From: Maritimibacter sp.
Lineage (GTDB): Bacteria; Pseudomonadota; Alphaproteobacteria; Rhodobacterales; Rhodobacteraceae
Assembly (NCBI GenBank): GCA_002695005.1
Contig: NZNT01000029.1
Span: 434,001-498,000, forward strand
Direction: 5' to 3'
Length of the DNA: 64,000 nt
This document shows, one piece after another, positions 1 through 8,631 of this stretch. Both the position numbers and the translations under genes were made by a program. Within the stretch, counting starts at the first letter, position 1, and each line of letters opens with the position of its first letter. Under the pieces are notes generated by a model. That model was not told where the DNA came from. It saw only the letters and a list, made by a program, of their open reading frames with translations, and did no database searches.

Positions 1-321
1 CGCACATATCTCGACCGCTACCCCAACGGCATTTTCGCGCAGGAAGCCCGCGCGCGGCTGGGTGAGTTCAACAACCAGGAAGACCGGGAACCGGAGCTGA
101 CGGCGGCGGAACGCGAGGAACAGCAGGTGGCGGGCACCAAGGTCACGCGGCTGTTGGTGGAGACCAAGCTTGCGAGCCTCGACTATAACGTCGGCAAGGT
201 GGACGGGCTGTTCACACCCGGCACGCGCACCGCGATCCGCCGGTTCCAGAGCAGCCGCAACATCCCGGTGACGGGCTTCGTCACCCAGCAGACGATGGTG
301 CGCCTGCTCGCGGCGTTCTAG
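1..321 (+). CDS. Peptidoglycan-binding domain protein, C-terminal fragment (5' end outside window)
   Basis: The reading frame is open from the first base of the window and ends at TAG 319-321, so only about 106 C-terminal residues are visible. The last ~60 residues form a PG_binding_1-like repeat: VETKLASLDYNVGKVDG, then TRTAIRRFQ and a final helix ending RLLAAF. Before it is YLDRYPNGIFAQEARARLG, a helical repeat that I associate with alphaproteobacterial proteins having an N-terminal caspase-like (peptidase C14) domain. The family suggests an envelope-associated role, but the catalytic part is not in view. An internal GTG at 127 is in frame and is not needed as a start. The next gene begins immediately after the stop. 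Confidence 0.75.
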   Translation, partial: RTYLDRYPNGIFAQEARARLGEFNNQEDREPELTAAEREEQQVAGTKVTRLLVETKLASLDYNVGKVDGLFTPGTRTAIRRFQSSRNIPVTGFVTQQTMVRLLAAF

Positions 322-768
322 ATGGTCGACGGGCGGCATCAGGGCCTCGGTGTCGGTGTCCGGCGTGTGAGGCTGGGCGCTGACGGGAGCCTGCCGCTCC
401 CCGCCGCGTTTCACCCGCCGCCCGCGCGCCTGTGGCTGATGGCGGTGGCGCCGCCGCCCGACCGCCCGATCGTCCTGCTCACACCCGACGCGCTGGACCT
501 TGTCGCCGCCAAGATCGGCAACCTGGAACGCGGGAGCCGGATGCGCCGCACCGCCGAGGCGGCGTTTTATGGCGAGTCACAGAAAATCCCGGCGAACGAG
601 TCGGGCTTTACCCGCATCCCGCGCGCGCTCCTGTCCGGTATCGCGGTGGTGCCCCCGGCGCAGGTGGTGCTGCGCCCTTATCGTCACGTTCTACAGATCT
701 GGTCGGTCGTGATGTGGGACGGGTTCGTCAGCCGGGAGCGCGGCGTCGCGAGTCCGCTCACGCCCTGA
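322..768 (+). CDS. Hypothetical protein with two MraZ/AbrB-like half-repeats
   Basis: This 148-residue ORF starts at an ATG directly abutting the preceding stop (TAGATG), which suggests translational coupling. Two segments look like the paired beta-hairpin repeats of MraZ/SpoVT-AbrB proteins. The first is around residues 17-35 (VRLGADGSLPLPAAF, compare 'kGRlslPakfr' in MraZ). The second is around residues 95-130 (FTRIPRALLSG followed by VVLRPYRHVLQIW, compare the MraZ 'R..iP..lr..agl...v.lvG....iEIW'). The usual MraZ glycines and arginines are only partly kept and the N terminus is proline-rich. If the resemblance is real it would be a divergent DNA-binding or structural relative, not the cell-division MraZ, because no mraW/ftsL follows. 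The function is unknown. Confidence 0.5.
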   Translation: MVDGRHQGLGVGVRRVRLGADGSLPLPAAFHPPPARLWLMAVAPPPDRPIVLLTPDALDLVAAKIGNLERGSRMRRTAEAAFYGESQKIPANESGFTRIPRALLSGIAVVPPAQVVLRPYRHVLQIWSVVMWDGFVSRERGVASPLTP

Positions 769-792
769 CGTTGCGTTGCGCCGGAACGGAAA

Positions 793-822
793 AAAGGCCG
801 TCGGATCGCTCCGACGGCCTTT
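793..822. terminator. Bidirectional intrinsic terminator
   Basis: A perfect 13-bp stem (793-805 with 810-822) encloses a 4-base loop TCGC. The stem starts with A-rich and ends with T-rich bases on either strand, so it can serve the rightward gene ending at 768 and the leftward rpmJ ending at 845. Confidence 0.85.
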
Positions 823-844
823 CGTCAATTCCGTAGCCTGCTGA

Positions 845-970
845 TCAGCCCTGGCGGGCCTTGAAGCGGCGTTGGGTCTTGTTGATCACGTAGACGCGGC
901 CCTTACGGCGCACGACACGGCAATCCCGGTGCCGGTTCTTCAGCGAGCGGAGCGAGTTGCGGACTTTCAT
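845..970 (-). CDS. rpmJ: 50S ribosomal protein L36 (bL36)
   Basis: A 41-residue basic protein beginning [20 protein letters not shown] and continuing with [21 protein letters not shown]. This is the bL36 family of the large ribosomal subunit. The protein is the C-minus type: it has one cysteine and lacks the full zinc-binding set. Alphaproteobacterial L36 genes are usually isolated from the spc operon, as here. A good Shine-Dalgarno (GAGGAG) lies 7 bases upstream of the ATG at 970. It is followed by the terminator at 793-822 and preceded on the same strand by tRNA-Val. Confidence 0.95.
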   Translation of the reverse strand: MKVRNSLRSLKNRHRDCRVVRRKGRVYVINKTQRRFKARQG

Positions 971-1037
971 GGCCCTTCTCCTCATTCGCGGCGCTGGTCG
1001 CGCCTTTGTGTTCAAGCCTTGTTTCCAAGGCGGTTCA

Positions 1038-1112
1038 TGGTGGGCGATACTGGGATTGAACCAGTGACCCCTTCGATGTCAACGAAGTGCTCTACCGCTG
1101 AGCTAATCGCCC
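1038..1112 (-). tRNA. tRNA-Val (anticodon GAC), CCA encoded
   Basis: Read on the minus strand from 1112, the acceptor arm GGGCGAT pairs with ATCGCCC near 1042-1048. The D arm is GCTC-AGCGGTA-GAGC, the anticodon stem CTTCG/CGAAG holds loop TTGACAT, giving anticodon GAC (valine), the variable loop is GGGTC, and the T arm is ACTGG-TTCAATC-CCAGT. The discriminator base is A at 1041, and the CCA end is encoded at 1038-1040. It is 72 nt without CCA. Confidence 0.97.
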
Positions 1113-1259
1113 TGAATTTCTCGTCCGGGGGTAAACCCAAACAAACAGACGCGGGAAACCCCGCGCCGGTCCGCAGGTCTATAAAAGGAGTCGAAGGACC
1201 ATGCAAGGGGCTTTTGGCCTTGGTGTTTATCAGGCTATGCTGGAGTCTCAGGAGAGAAA

Positions 1260-2120
1260 ATGAGTCCCTCGCATCGCGTCGAATACCCGAGCCTTCGGTC
1301 AACCTCGGTGATCTTTGCCTCGCCCCATTCCGGGCGCGACTACGGCTGGGGTTTCCTGCGCCGCAGCGTGCTTGATTCGCGCACCATCCGATCCTCTGAA
1401 GATGCCTTTGTGGACGAGCTTTTCGCCTCGGCCCCGTCGCATGGCGCGCCGCTTCTGGCGCTGACCGTGCCGCGCGCGTTCGTGGACGTGAACCGGGGGA
1501 CCGAGGAACTGGACCCCGCGCTGATCCGGGGCGTCGAGAAGGCGCTGCACAACCCGCGCGTGACCTCCGGCCTTGGGGTGATTCCCCGGGTTGTGGCCGG
1601 GGGGCGCCCGATTTACCGCGGCAAGATCCCGCTGGCCGAGGCCGAGGCGCGGCTGCGCTCGCACTGGCACCCTTATCACGGGCGGCTCAAGACATTGGTG
1701 AACGAGTCGCATCGGCTGTTCGGTCAGGCGATCCTCATCGACTGCCATTCCATGCCGCACGAGGCGATCGACAGCCTGTGCCGGGGGCGGCGCGAGAAGC
1801 CCGAGATCGTGCTGGGCGACCGGTTCGGCGCGTCGGCGGCGGGCGAGATCGTGGACGAGATCGAACTGGCCTTCCGCGACGAGGGGTTCCGGGTCGGGCG
1901 CAACACGCCGTTCGCCGGGGCTTTTACCACGCAGCACTACGGTCGCCCCTCACGCGGACAGCACGCGATCCAGGTCGAGATCGACCGCTCGCTGTACATG
2001 AACGAGTCCAAGCTGGTGCCGAATGGCAATTTCGCCTCGATGCAGGCGGCGATTGACCGGGTCATCGCGCGGGTGGCCGAAGTGGGGCGTCCGCAGGACC
2101 TGCCGCTCGCCGCCGAGTAA
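1260..2120 (+). CDS. N-formylglutamate amidohydrolase family protein
   Basis: 286 residues of the FGase family (PF05013), cytosolic metal-dependent hydrolases that release formate and glutamate from N-formylglutamate, the last step of one histidine-degradation route. Hallmarks seen are ASPHSGRDY near residue 22, AFVDVNRGTEELD near residue 74, DCHSMPH near residue 161 (likely metal ligands) and a late QVEIDRSLYM. The start has AGGAGAG 6-8 bases upstream. No hut genes are adjacent, so whether it works in histidine catabolism or on another N-formyl/acyl amino acid cannot be told here. It ends back to back with dinB. Confidence 0.88.
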   Translation: MSPSHRVEYPSLRSTSVIFASPHSGRDYGWGFLRRSVLDSRTIRSSEDAFVDELFASAPSHGAPLLALTVPRAFVDVNRGTEELDPALIRGVEKALHNPRVTSGLGVIPRVVAGGRPIYRGKIPLAEAEARLRSHWHPYHGRLKTLVNESHRLFGQAILIDCHSMPHEAIDSLCRGRREKPEIVLGDRFGASAAGEIVDEIELAFRDEGFRVGRNTPFAGAFTTQHYGRPSRGQHAIQVEIDRSLYMNESKLVPNGNFASMQAAIDRVIARVAEVGRPQDLPLAAE

Positions 2121-3374
2121 TCAGCGGATCGCGCGCCCCTTCAGGATCGCGCCCTCACCGAATTTCGCCCGGATCGCATCCGTCGCCTTTTCCGCCGCGC
2201 GCCGTTGCGCCGCCTGCGGGTCGAGCAGATCGCCCGCCGTATCGGCCCCGTCCGCCCCGGAAATCTCGCTGATCCCGACGCCGATCAGCCGGAACGGCCC
2301 CTTGTTGGCGACCGTGTCGAACAGCCCGCGCGCCGTGCGATAGATGCGGTCGGCGCTTTGCGTCGTATCATAGAGGCTCACCCGCTTGGTGATGAGCTTG
2401 AAGTCCGCCCGCTTGAGCTTGAGCGTCACGACGCGGCCCGCACGGCCCTTGGCCTTGGCGCGGTCGGCGACCTTTTCGGACAGCCGCCAGAGATGACCGT
2501 CGAGCAGGTCGGGGTCTGAGGTATCCTCGAAAAACGTGGTTTCGTTCGAGATCGACTTGACCGGCGCGTTGGCCGAGATTCGGCGGAAATCCTCGCCCCG
2601 CGCGAGGTGCCAGAGGCGCTCGCCCATGCCGCCGAACCGCTCCACCAGCGCCTGCTTGTCCCAGCGCAGGAGGTCGGTAAAGGTGCGGATGCCCGCCCGC
2701 TCCAGCGACGATTGCGCAGCGGCTCCCACACCCCAGATCATGCGCACCGGCTTGCCGGCGAGGAAGTCCATCGTCTCGCCCTTGCCGATCACGGAGAACC
2801 CGCGCGGCTTGTCGAGGTCCGAGGCGACCTTGGCCAGAAACTTGTTGTGGCTGAGGCCGATGGAGCCTGAGAGGCCCAATTCGTCCTCCATCCGCTTGAG
2901 CAGCCGGGCCAGCATAACGGCGGGCGGGTGGCCGTGGAGTCGTTCCGTCCCGGTCATGTCCAGAAACGCCTCGTCCAGCGACAGCGGTTCGATGGAGGGC
3001 GTGAGTTCGTCCATCATCGCGCGGATCTGTTTGGACACGGCGGCGTAATGGCTCCCGCGTGGCTTGATGACCACGGCGTTTGGGCACAACTCCAGCGCCT
3101 TGAACATCGGCATCGCGGAGCGCACCCCCCGGATGCGCGCGACATAGCAGGCGGTGGACACGACGCCACGCTTGCCGCCGCCGATGATGACCGGCTTGCC
3201 CGCGAGGCTCGGATCGTCGCGCTTTTCCACGCTCGCATAGAACGCATCGCAGTCCATGTGCGCGATGGAGAGCGAGAAAAGCTCGGGGTGCGAGACCACG
3301 CGCGGCGACCGGCAGGCGGGGCAGCGGGCACCGTCATCGAAGGTGGTCAGGCAATCTCGGCACAGGGCGGGCAT
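2121..3374 (-). CDS. dinB: DNA polymerase IV (Y-family) with N-terminal Cys4 extension
   Basis: 417 residues. The Y-family catalytic motifs are present: HMDCDAFYASVE (D41 and D43) and SLDEAFLD near residue 136 for the two-metal site, followed by GLSHNKFLAKVAS (thumb/palm) and a little-finger domain with AKGRAGRVVTLKLK. The enzyme performs error-prone translesion synthesis. The first ~25 residues carry C5-x2-C8 and C18-x2-C21, a small zinc-ribbon-like module ahead of the catalytic core that the well-studied enterobacterial DinB lacks. No sliding-clamp-binding peptide is obvious at the C terminus. It lies 12 bp downstream of a Pr6Pr gene on the same strand and may be co-transcribed. Confidence 0.93.
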   Translation of the reverse strand: MPALCRDCLTTFDDGARCPACRSPRVVSHPELFSLSIAHMDCDAFYASVEKRDDPSLAGKPVIIGGGKRGVVSTACYVARIRGVRSAMPMFKALELCPNAVVIKPRGSHYAAVSKQIRAMMDELTPSIEPLSLDEAFLDMTGTERLHGHPPAVMLARLLKRMEDELGLSGSIGLSHNKFLAKVASDLDKPRGFSVIGKGETMDFLAGKPVRMIWGVGAAAQSSLERAGIRTFTDLLRWDKQALVERFGGMGERLWHLARGEDFRRISANAPVKSISNETTFFEDTSDPDLLDGHLWRLSEKVADRAKAKGRAGRVVTLKLKRADFKLITKRVSLYDTTQSADRIYRTARGLFDTVANKGPFRLIGVGISEISGADGADTAGDLLDPQAAQRRAAEKATDAIRAKFGEGAILKGRAIR

Positions 3375-3386
3375 GGCCCCAATATA

Positions 3387-3983
3387 CTACCGCGCGCGGG
3401 CCCTTGCGATGGCAATCATCAAAAGTCCCGCAAGCCAGAACGCCACGCACAGCCCGACGCAGTAGCCCAGCACCGTCGAGACGGGGAAGCGGGACACGTC
3501 CACGAAGAAATACGGATAGATCCCGTCCGCCGCCCCGCGCGCCAAGGCATAGGCGAGATACAGGAGCGGATAGGCCAGCCAATACGCCGCCAGCCGCCAG
3601 CGAAACGCGACATGCCGCGCGAAGGCCACCCACCAGACGGCGGTGAGCAGCGGCACGACCGTATGGGTGGCGTGATCGGCGAAGAAATCCAGCCCCGACT
3701 TGTCATAATCGGCCAGCAGCGTGTGATAGACGACACCGACGATCAGGATCCACAAGGTAAGCGCCGCCGTCCACTGGGCCGGCGCGCGCCGTCCGCGTAC
3801 CGCCATGATCGTGAAGGTCACGGCGACGAGGGCATTCGTCAGGATGGTGAAATACCGCGCCAGCACCCAGATCGTGCGCCAGACGGTTTCGTTCGTCTCG
3901 ATCGACAGGGCGAACTGGGCGGCGAGCCCGGCCCAGGCCAAGAGTGCGAGGAGGGTGGCGATCAGCCGGGAGGATTGGGTCAT
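3387..3983 (-). CDS. Pr6Pr family integral membrane protein (copy 2 of tandem pair)
   Basis: 198 residues with about six hydrophobic helices. The family pattern is visible: an early YFTILTNALVA, a central helix ending [10 protein letters not shown], a conserved H-T-x2-P-L-L and a late IYPYFFVDVSRFP before the last helix. No biochemical role is established to my knowledge. I chose ATG 3983 rather than the longer frame to 4190 because the resulting protein aligns end to end with its upstream neighbour, has the same length, and its start overlaps the neighbour's stop by four bases (ATGA). Confidence 0.8.
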   Translation of the reverse strand: MTQSSRLIATLLALLAWAGLAAQFALSIETNETVWRTIWVLARYFTILTNALVAVTFTIMAVRGRRAPAQWTAALTLWILIVGVVYHTLLADYDKSGLDFFADHATHTVVPLLTAVWWVAFARHVAFRWRLAAYWLAYPLLYLAYALARGAADGIYPYFFVDVSRFPVSTVLGYCVGLCVAFWLAGLLMIAIARARAR

Positions 3984-4576
3984 GGCACCAAGCGTGAAAT
4001 GGCGATCAGGACGAGCCCGCCAATGAGAAAGGCGACGCTCAACCCGACCGAGTTGACTGCGACCTGTCCGGGCGAAAGCACGGTGAGGTCGATGAAGGGA
4101 TACGGGTAGCGCCCCGTGAACATGCCCCGGATCAGGGCGTAGATCGTGTAGATCAGCGGCCATGACAGCCAGCGCACCGCGTCCATCCACGTCAGCGCGG
4201 CCTTCGGCGCGAAAGCAACCCAGAAGGCCAGCGTGAGAAGCGGCGTCAGCGTGTGCAGCCCCTGATCGGCCCAGAGGGCGAGCCCCTGAGGCTCCCAGAT
4301 ATTCGCGAGAAGCGTGTGGTAGACGACCCCCACGATGGCGATCCAGAGCGTGAGACCGCCAAGCCAGCTTGCCGACAGCATCCGGCCCGCAAGCGCCATA
4401 CGCGCGAATGTCGCGAAGACGAGGAGGTTCGTGAGCACCGTGAAATAGCCGAGGATCACCCAGACCGTGGACAGCGCCCCGCCGGTCAGCCGGTAGGTGA
4501 CGACCACCTGCATCGCGAGCGCCGCGAAGGTGGCAAGGGCGATCAGGGTCGCAGCAAGGCGGGCGGCTCCGGTCAT
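3980..4576 (-). CDS. Pr6Pr family integral membrane protein (copy 1 of tandem pair)
   Basis: 198 residues and six predicted membrane spans, clearly paralogous to the gene downstream: both have YFTxLTN near residue 45, [17 protein letters not shown] near residue 90, HTxxPLLTxxxWVAFA near residue 125 and a (I/R)YPYxFxD segment near residue 165. Its last four bases overlap the start of copy 2, so the pair is probably translated together. Divergent from recO. A specific function cannot be assigned; membrane location is inferred from the helices. Confidence 0.8.
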   Translation of the reverse strand: MTGAARLAATLIALATFAALAMQVVVTYRLTGGALSTVWVILGYFTVLTNLLVFATFARMALAGRMLSASWLGGLTLWIAIVGVVYHTLLANIWEPQGLALWADQGLHTLTPLLTLAFWVAFAPKAALTWMDAVRWLSWPLIYTIYALIRGMFTGRYPYPFIDLTVLSPGQVAVNSVGLSVAFLIGGLVLIAISRLVP

Positions 4577-4650
4577 TGCGCCATCAGGGCCGAATCCTGC
4601 CCTTAAAGCAAGCCCTTGCGCGGCGTCATCTGCCGGGCAGAATGGCCCGC

Positions 4651-5373
4651 ATGGAGTGGCGGGATCAGGGCGCGCTGTTGAGCGTGCGCAAGCATGGCGA
4701 GACCTCGGTGATCATCGAGGTGTTCACGGCCGAACATGGCCGCCACGCGGGCGTGGTGCGCGGGGGCGTGTCGCGCAAGATCGCCCCGATCCTGCAACCC
4801 GGCTCACAGCTCGACCTCATGTGGCGCGCGCGGCTGGAGGAGCATATCGGGTCCTTCACCGTGGAGCCGGTCCGGGCGCGGGCGGCGGGGATCATGGGCG
4901 ATCGCGATGCGCTGGCCGCGTTGAACGCGATCACCGCGCTTCTGTCCTTCGCCCTGCCCGAGCGCGAGGCGCATCCGCAGCTTTACGCCCGCAGCGTCGC
5001 CATGCTCGACCTGCTGTCGGAAACGCCCGCCTGGCCGGTGGCCTACCTGCAATGGGAACTCGCGGTGTTGGAGGAGCTTGGCTATGGCCTCGACCTCACG
5101 GCCTGTGCCGTCACGGGCGCGCCCGACGATCTCTCTTATGTCTCGCCCCGATCCGGGCGGGCGGTGAGCGCGGAGGGGGCGGGAGAGTGGGCCGACAAGC
5201 TCCTCCCGCTGCCGCAGGAGCTTCTGGGCGTCGTCACCGGGGATCTGGCGGGGATTGCCGACGGGCTGCGCACGACGGGGTATTTCCTGACCCATAGCCT
5301 TGCCCATGCCCAGGGGGACAAACCCTTGCCCGAGGCGCGGGCGCGGCTGGTGGACCGGCTGTCGCGGCGGTAG
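4651..5373 (+). CDS. recO: DNA repair protein RecO
   Basis: 240 residues from ATG 4651. RecO binds single-stranded DNA and, with RecF/RecR, loads RecA onto SSB-coated gaps. The N-terminal OB-fold begins [19 protein letters not shown] and contains the typical [12 protein letters not shown]; the C-terminal helical part includes [16 protein letters not shown] and a [15 protein letters not shown] segment followed by CAVTG. An earlier in-frame ATG at 4642 would add three residues; I preferred 4651 because family members begin MEWRD. It is convergent with the TetR gene, three bases away. Confidence 0.92.
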   Translation: MEWRDQGALLSVRKHGETSVIIEVFTAEHGRHAGVVRGGVSRKIAPILQPGSQLDLMWRARLEEHIGSFTVEPVRARAAGIMGDRDALAALNAITALLSFALPEREAHPQLYARSVAMLDLLSETPAWPVAYLQWELAVLEELGYGLDLTACAVTGAPDDLSYVSPRSGRAVSAEGAGEWADKLLPLPQELLGVVTGDLAGIADGLRTTGYFLTHSLAHAQGDKPLPEARARLVDRLSRR

Positions 5374-5376
5374 GGG

Positions 5377-5937
5377 TCAGGCGTCCTGAAGCGCCAGCAT
5401 CGCGGCGGTCAGGGTCGAGAGCGCATCGGTATTGTCCTGTCCATCGGTGGCCGACAGCGTGCCCATGCCGATATAGGCGCCGTAGATGATGCGCGCGAAC
5501 TCCGGGTTGGTCAGGCCAAGCTGTTTGAGCGTGGCCGACAGATAGGCAAGCCGCTTGCCGTCGATCTCTTCGACCGCATCCGCCACTTCGGCATCCGACT
5601 GCGCCCAGGCGCGAATCGCAGGCTCAAGCCCGGCCCCGCCAAGGTTTCCGCCCTCATGCGCGGCCATCTCGTTGATCCGGTAAAGCCGCTGCGACGCGGT
5701 GCCGCCTGCATCCACGGCGGCGCTGAGGGCGCCGATCACGCTGCCCTGCCAATGGTGGAGCATCTTGGTCTTGAAGTCCGGCACGTCCTTGAAGTGCCAG
5801 TAGAAACTACCCTTGGTCGTCCCGAGGTCACGCGCCAGCGGTTCGGCCTTGAGCGCCTCCGGACCCTTGGTCACGAGGGCGCGGAATCCGGCTGAGATCC
5901 AGTCTTTGGCGGACAGGCGTGGCTTGGTGGTCGACAT
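5377..5937 (-). CDS. TetR/AcrR family transcriptional regulator
   Basis: 186 residues. The N-terminal helix-turn-helix is clear: an opening helix with WISAGFRALVTKGPEALK, then LARDLGTTKGSFYWHFKD (residues ~37-54), the TetR signature. The ligand-binding C-terminal domain contains ARIIYGAYIGMG. Family members act as dimeric repressors relieved by a small ligand, often of a neighbouring gene, but the neighbours here (recO convergent, dapB downstream-facing) are housekeeping, so the target is unknown. Confidence 0.88.
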   Translation of the reverse strand: MSTTKPRLSAKDWISAGFRALVTKGPEALKAEPLARDLGTTKGSFYWHFKDVPDFKTKMLHHWQGSVIGALSAAVDAGGTASQRLYRINEMAAHEGGNLGGAGLEPAIRAWAQSDAEVADAVEEIDGKRLAYLSATLKQLGLTNPEFARIIYGAYIGMGTLSATDGQDNTDALSTLTAAMLALQDA

Positions 5938-6064
5938 GATGAAAATACCTCTGGAAGAACACCATCACCCTACTTCGCAGGTGCAGCATTTTCAAGGAGA
6001 TTGCGCCCCGCCCCCTGCATCGGCGGCAAAGTGCAAGGCAATTTCAGCCTTTGGAATAAGACCT

Positions 6065-6100
6065 CCGGCGGAATTGCTGCTTTGCAGCACGATCTGCCGG
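6065..6100. terminator. Two-tier hairpin downstream of dapB, possible terminator
   Basis: An 8-bp outer stem (6065-6072 with 6093-6100, one G-T pair) encloses an inner GCTGC-TTT-GCAGC hairpin (6076-6088). It lies 30 bp beyond the dapB stop. No clear T tract follows on the dapB strand; on the plus strand AATTTT follows. It may be a terminator or an mRNA 3' end protector. Confidence 0.4.
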
Positions 6101-6129
6101 AATTTTCGGCGCCCGGCGTATGGTCCGCC

Positions 6130-6939
6130 TCAGAGGCCCAGCACGTCCATCATGTCATAGGCCCCCGGCTTGCGCCCGATGCCCCAGAGCGCGGCCTTGA
6201 GCGCGCCGCGCGCGAAGATTGCCCGGTCGGTCGCCACATGGCGCAGGATGATCCGCTCGCCCGCTCCGGCGAAGATCACGTCATGCTCGCCCACGATGTC
6301 GCCGCCACGAATGGCGGAGAAACCGATGTGCCCCTCTTCCCGTTCTCCGGTGATCCCGTCGCGGCCCCGGTCGGAGACGTCCGACAGGCGCACACCGCGC
6401 CCCTCGGCGGCCGCCTCGCCCAGCATCAGAGCCGTGCCGGAGGGCGCGTCCACCTTGTGCTTGTGATGGGCCTCGACCACCTCGATGTCGAAATCGACGT
6501 CCAGCGCGCGGGCCACCGTCTCGGTCAGCTTGGTCAACAGGTTGACGCCGAAGCTCATGTTGCCCGCCCGGATGACGATGGCGTGGCGCGCGGCGGCGTC
6601 CAGCTTGGCGAGGTCGTCCTCGTCCAGCCCTGTCGTTCCGATCACATGGACCGCGCGCGCCTGCGCCGCGATCTCGGCCAGTGGCACGGTCGCGGCGGGG
6701 GCGGTGAAGTCGATCACCGCCTGCGCGCGCGACATCGCCTCAAGCGGATCGTCCGTCACGGCCACGCCGAGCGCGGCCCCGCCCATCGCGGTCCCGATGT
6801 CCTGCCCGACCCAGTCGTGGCCCTCACGCTCCAGCGCGCCGACCAGCCGGCAGGCCGGATTGTCGCTCACCAGTTTGACCAGCATCTGGCCCATCCGGCC
6901 CGATGCTCCGTTCACCACGATACCCGGCGTTTCGCTCAT
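6130..6939 (-). CDS. dapB: 4-hydroxy-tetrahydrodipicolinate reductase
   Basis: 269 residues from ATG 6939, chosen over a longer frame because GGAGGG lies upstream at proper spacing. DapB reduces 4-hydroxy-tetrahydrodipicolinate with NAD(P)H in the lysine/meso-diaminopimelate pathway. It shows the Rossmann motif [11 protein letters not shown] near residue 8, the catalytic [16 protein letters not shown] (residues ~150-167, with the conserved histidine pair and lysine) and [22 protein letters not shown]. Length is normal. It is transcribed divergently from rbfA-truB. Confidence 0.96.
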   Translation of the reverse strand: MSETPGIVVNGASGRMGQMLVKLVSDNPACRLVGALEREGHDWVGQDIGTAMGGAALGVAVTDDPLEAMSRAQAVIDFTAPAATVPLAEIAAQARAVHVIGTTGLDEDDLAKLDAAARHAIVIRAGNMSFGVNLLTKLTETVARALDVDFDIEVVEAHHKHKVDAPSGTALMLGEAAAEGRGVRLSDVSDRGRDGITGEREEGHIGFSAIRGGDIVGEHDVIFAGAGERIILRHVATDRAIFARGALKAALWGIGRKPGAYDMMDVLGL

Positions 6940-7011
6940 GTGACCCTCCGTCGTTCGGCCCAATCCCTAGTCCCTGTTGCGCGCTCGCGCAATCGGCACT
7001 ACATCGCGCCC

Positions 7012-7422
7012 ATGTCCAAAGACCGATTCAACGAAGGCAAGGGCCCGTCCCAGCGCCAACTCCGCGTGGGCGAGCTTATCCGCCGCACCCTGTCCGATGC
7101 CCTGATGCGTGGTGAGATCCATGACCCGGACCTCAACCGCATGTCGGTTACCGTGGGCGAGGTGCGCGTGTCGCCCGACCTGCGGATCGCGACCGCCTAT
7201 GTCATGCCGCTGGGCGGCAAGAACCAGGACGAGGCGATCAAGGCGCTTGCCCGCAACAAGGGCGAGCTGAAGCGCATCGTCGGCAAGGCGCTGACGATCA
7301 AGTTCACCCCGGACCTGCGCTTCGTGCTGGACGAGACGTTCGACCGGATGGAAGAGACGCGGCGCCTGTTCGCGGACGAGAACGTGCAGCGCGACATCCA
7401 GTCAGGCGACGAGGAAGACTGA
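7012..7422 (+). CDS. rbfA: 30S ribosome-binding factor A
   Basis: 136 residues from ATG 7012. RbfA is a KH-type protein that associates with maturing 30S subunits and helps 16S rRNA 5'-end processing. Diagnostic stretches are [17 protein letters not shown] at residues ~14-30 and [18 protein letters not shown] at residues ~102-119. An acidic tail (SGDEED) ends the protein. Its stop overlaps the truB start by one base (TGATG), the common rbfA-truB arrangement. Confidence 0.96.
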   Translation: MSKDRFNEGKGPSQRQLRVGELIRRTLSDALMRGEIHDPDLNRMSVTVGEVRVSPDLRIATAYVMPLGGKNQDEAIKALARNKGELKRIVGKALTIKFTPDLRFVLDETFDRMEETRRLFADENVQRDIQSGDEED

Positions 7423-8327
7423 TGGCGCGGCGCAAGAAGGGGCGGGACGTCCACGGCTGGCTCGTCGTGGACAAGCCTGCGGGGCTGACCTCGAACGCTG
7501 TCGTGAACAAGGTGCGCTGGGCGTTCGACGCCAAGAAGGCGGGCCATGCCGGCACGCTCGACCCCGACGCGACCGGCGTTCTCGCCATCGCGCTGGGCGA
7601 AGCGACCAAGACCGTGCCCTATGTCACCGACGCGATGAAGGCCTATCGCTTCACCGTGCGGTTCGGGCAGGCGACCAACACCGACGACGCCGAGGGCGAG
7701 GTGATCGCCGAGAGCGACGCCCGCCCCTCGGATGACGAGATCACGGCGGCCCTCGCGCCGCTGACCGGCGACATCATGCAGGTGCCGCCCAAGTTCTCGG
7801 CCGTGAAGATCGACGGCGAACGCGCCTACAAGCGCGCCCGCGACGGTGAGGACATCGAGATCGCCGCGCGCCCGCTGTTCGTTGAGGCGCTGTCGCTGGT
7901 CGAGCGTCCGGATGCCGACCACGCCGTGCTGGAAATGACCTGCGGCAAGGGCGGCTACGTCCGCGCCATCGCCCGTGATCTGGGCGAAGCGCTTGGCTGC
8001 CACGGCCATGTCGAGACCCTGCGCCGCATCTGGTCCGGCCCCTTCCTCGCCGAGGAAGGCGTGAGCCTTGAGCGGGTGGAGGAACTGGCAAAAACCGATG
8101 AGATCGACGCGCTCCTGATGCCGCTGTCCGAGGGGCTGACGAGCCTGCCGGAACTGAAATGCACCCACGAGGGCGCGACGCGCCTGCGCCACGGCAACCC
8201 CGGCATGGTGATCGCCTCCGACGTCGAATACGGCGACGAGGCCTGGGCCTCGCTCGATGGTGAGCCGGTGGCGGTCGGAGTCTACAAGGCGGGCGAGCTG
8301 CATCCGAGCCGGGTCTTCAACCTCTGA
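7422..8327 (+). CDS. truB: tRNA pseudouridine(55) synthase
   Basis: 301 residues. TruB isomerises U55 in the T loop of elongator tRNAs and also acts as a tRNA chaperone. The N-terminal [14 protein letters not shown] and the catalytic block [16 protein letters not shown] (catalytic aspartate in TLDPDA, residue ~48) are typical; [17 protein letters not shown] and [15 protein letters not shown] follow. The C terminus contains a short PUA-like region. Translationally coupled to rbfA. Confidence 0.96.
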   Translation: MARRKKGRDVHGWLVVDKPAGLTSNAVVNKVRWAFDAKKAGHAGTLDPDATGVLAIALGEATKTVPYVTDAMKAYRFTVRFGQATNTDDAEGEVIAESDARPSDDEITAALAPLTGDIMQVPPKFSAVKIDGERAYKRARDGEDIEIAARPLFVEALSLVERPDADHAVLEMTCGKGGYVRAIARDLGEALGCHGHVETLRRIWSGPFLAEEGVSLERVEELAKTDEIDALLMPLSEGLTSLPELKCTHEGATRLRHGNPGMVIASDVEYGDEAWASLDGEPVAVGVYKAGELHPSRVFNL

Positions 8328-8352
8328 CGTTCGTGCCCGTGGCGCGGCAAGA

Positions 8353-8418
8353 GGGGGGCTCTGCCCCCCCACGGCGCTGAAGCGCCGCTCCCCCCGAAGT
8401 ATTTGCGGAACGAAGAAG
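8353..8418 (-). repeat. Dispersed GC-rich hairpin repeat, copy 1 (inverted)
   Basis: Read on the minus strand it begins CTTCTTCGTTCCGCAAATAC and continues with TTCGGGGGG, then a hairpin (GGCGCT-GA-AGCGCC type, 8372-8387) and a GGGGGGC-TCT-GCCCCCC hairpin (8353-8369). It matches the copies at 8550, 10545 and 40039 in order and composition, and lies between convergent truB and deoA. Confidence 0.75.
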
Positions 8419-8549
8419 AGGCGGGTCCACCCCGGCACGAGGCCGGGGCTTCTCCGTTCACGCCCATCGGCTCTTCAGCCTGTAGCGCCTCGTCACCTTG
8501 GCGCGTTAACCTTAATATTCGGTAAACGTGAGATCAGGCCCACTTGGGT

Positions 8550-8597
8550 CTTCTTCGTTCGTCAAATACTTCGGGGGTGCGGGGGCAGAGCCCCCGC
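8550..8597 (+). repeat. Dispersed GC-rich hairpin repeat, copy 2
   Basis: CTTCTTCG, then AAATACTTCGGGGGTGC and the hairpin GGGGGC-AGA-GCCCCC. It faces copy 1 in the same 304-base gap between truB and deoA; the two make a large inverted pair. The gap holds nothing else I recognise. Confidence 0.75.
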
Positions 8598-8631
8598 GCG
8601 GATCGGCCGGGCGCATGCCCGGGCGACATGC

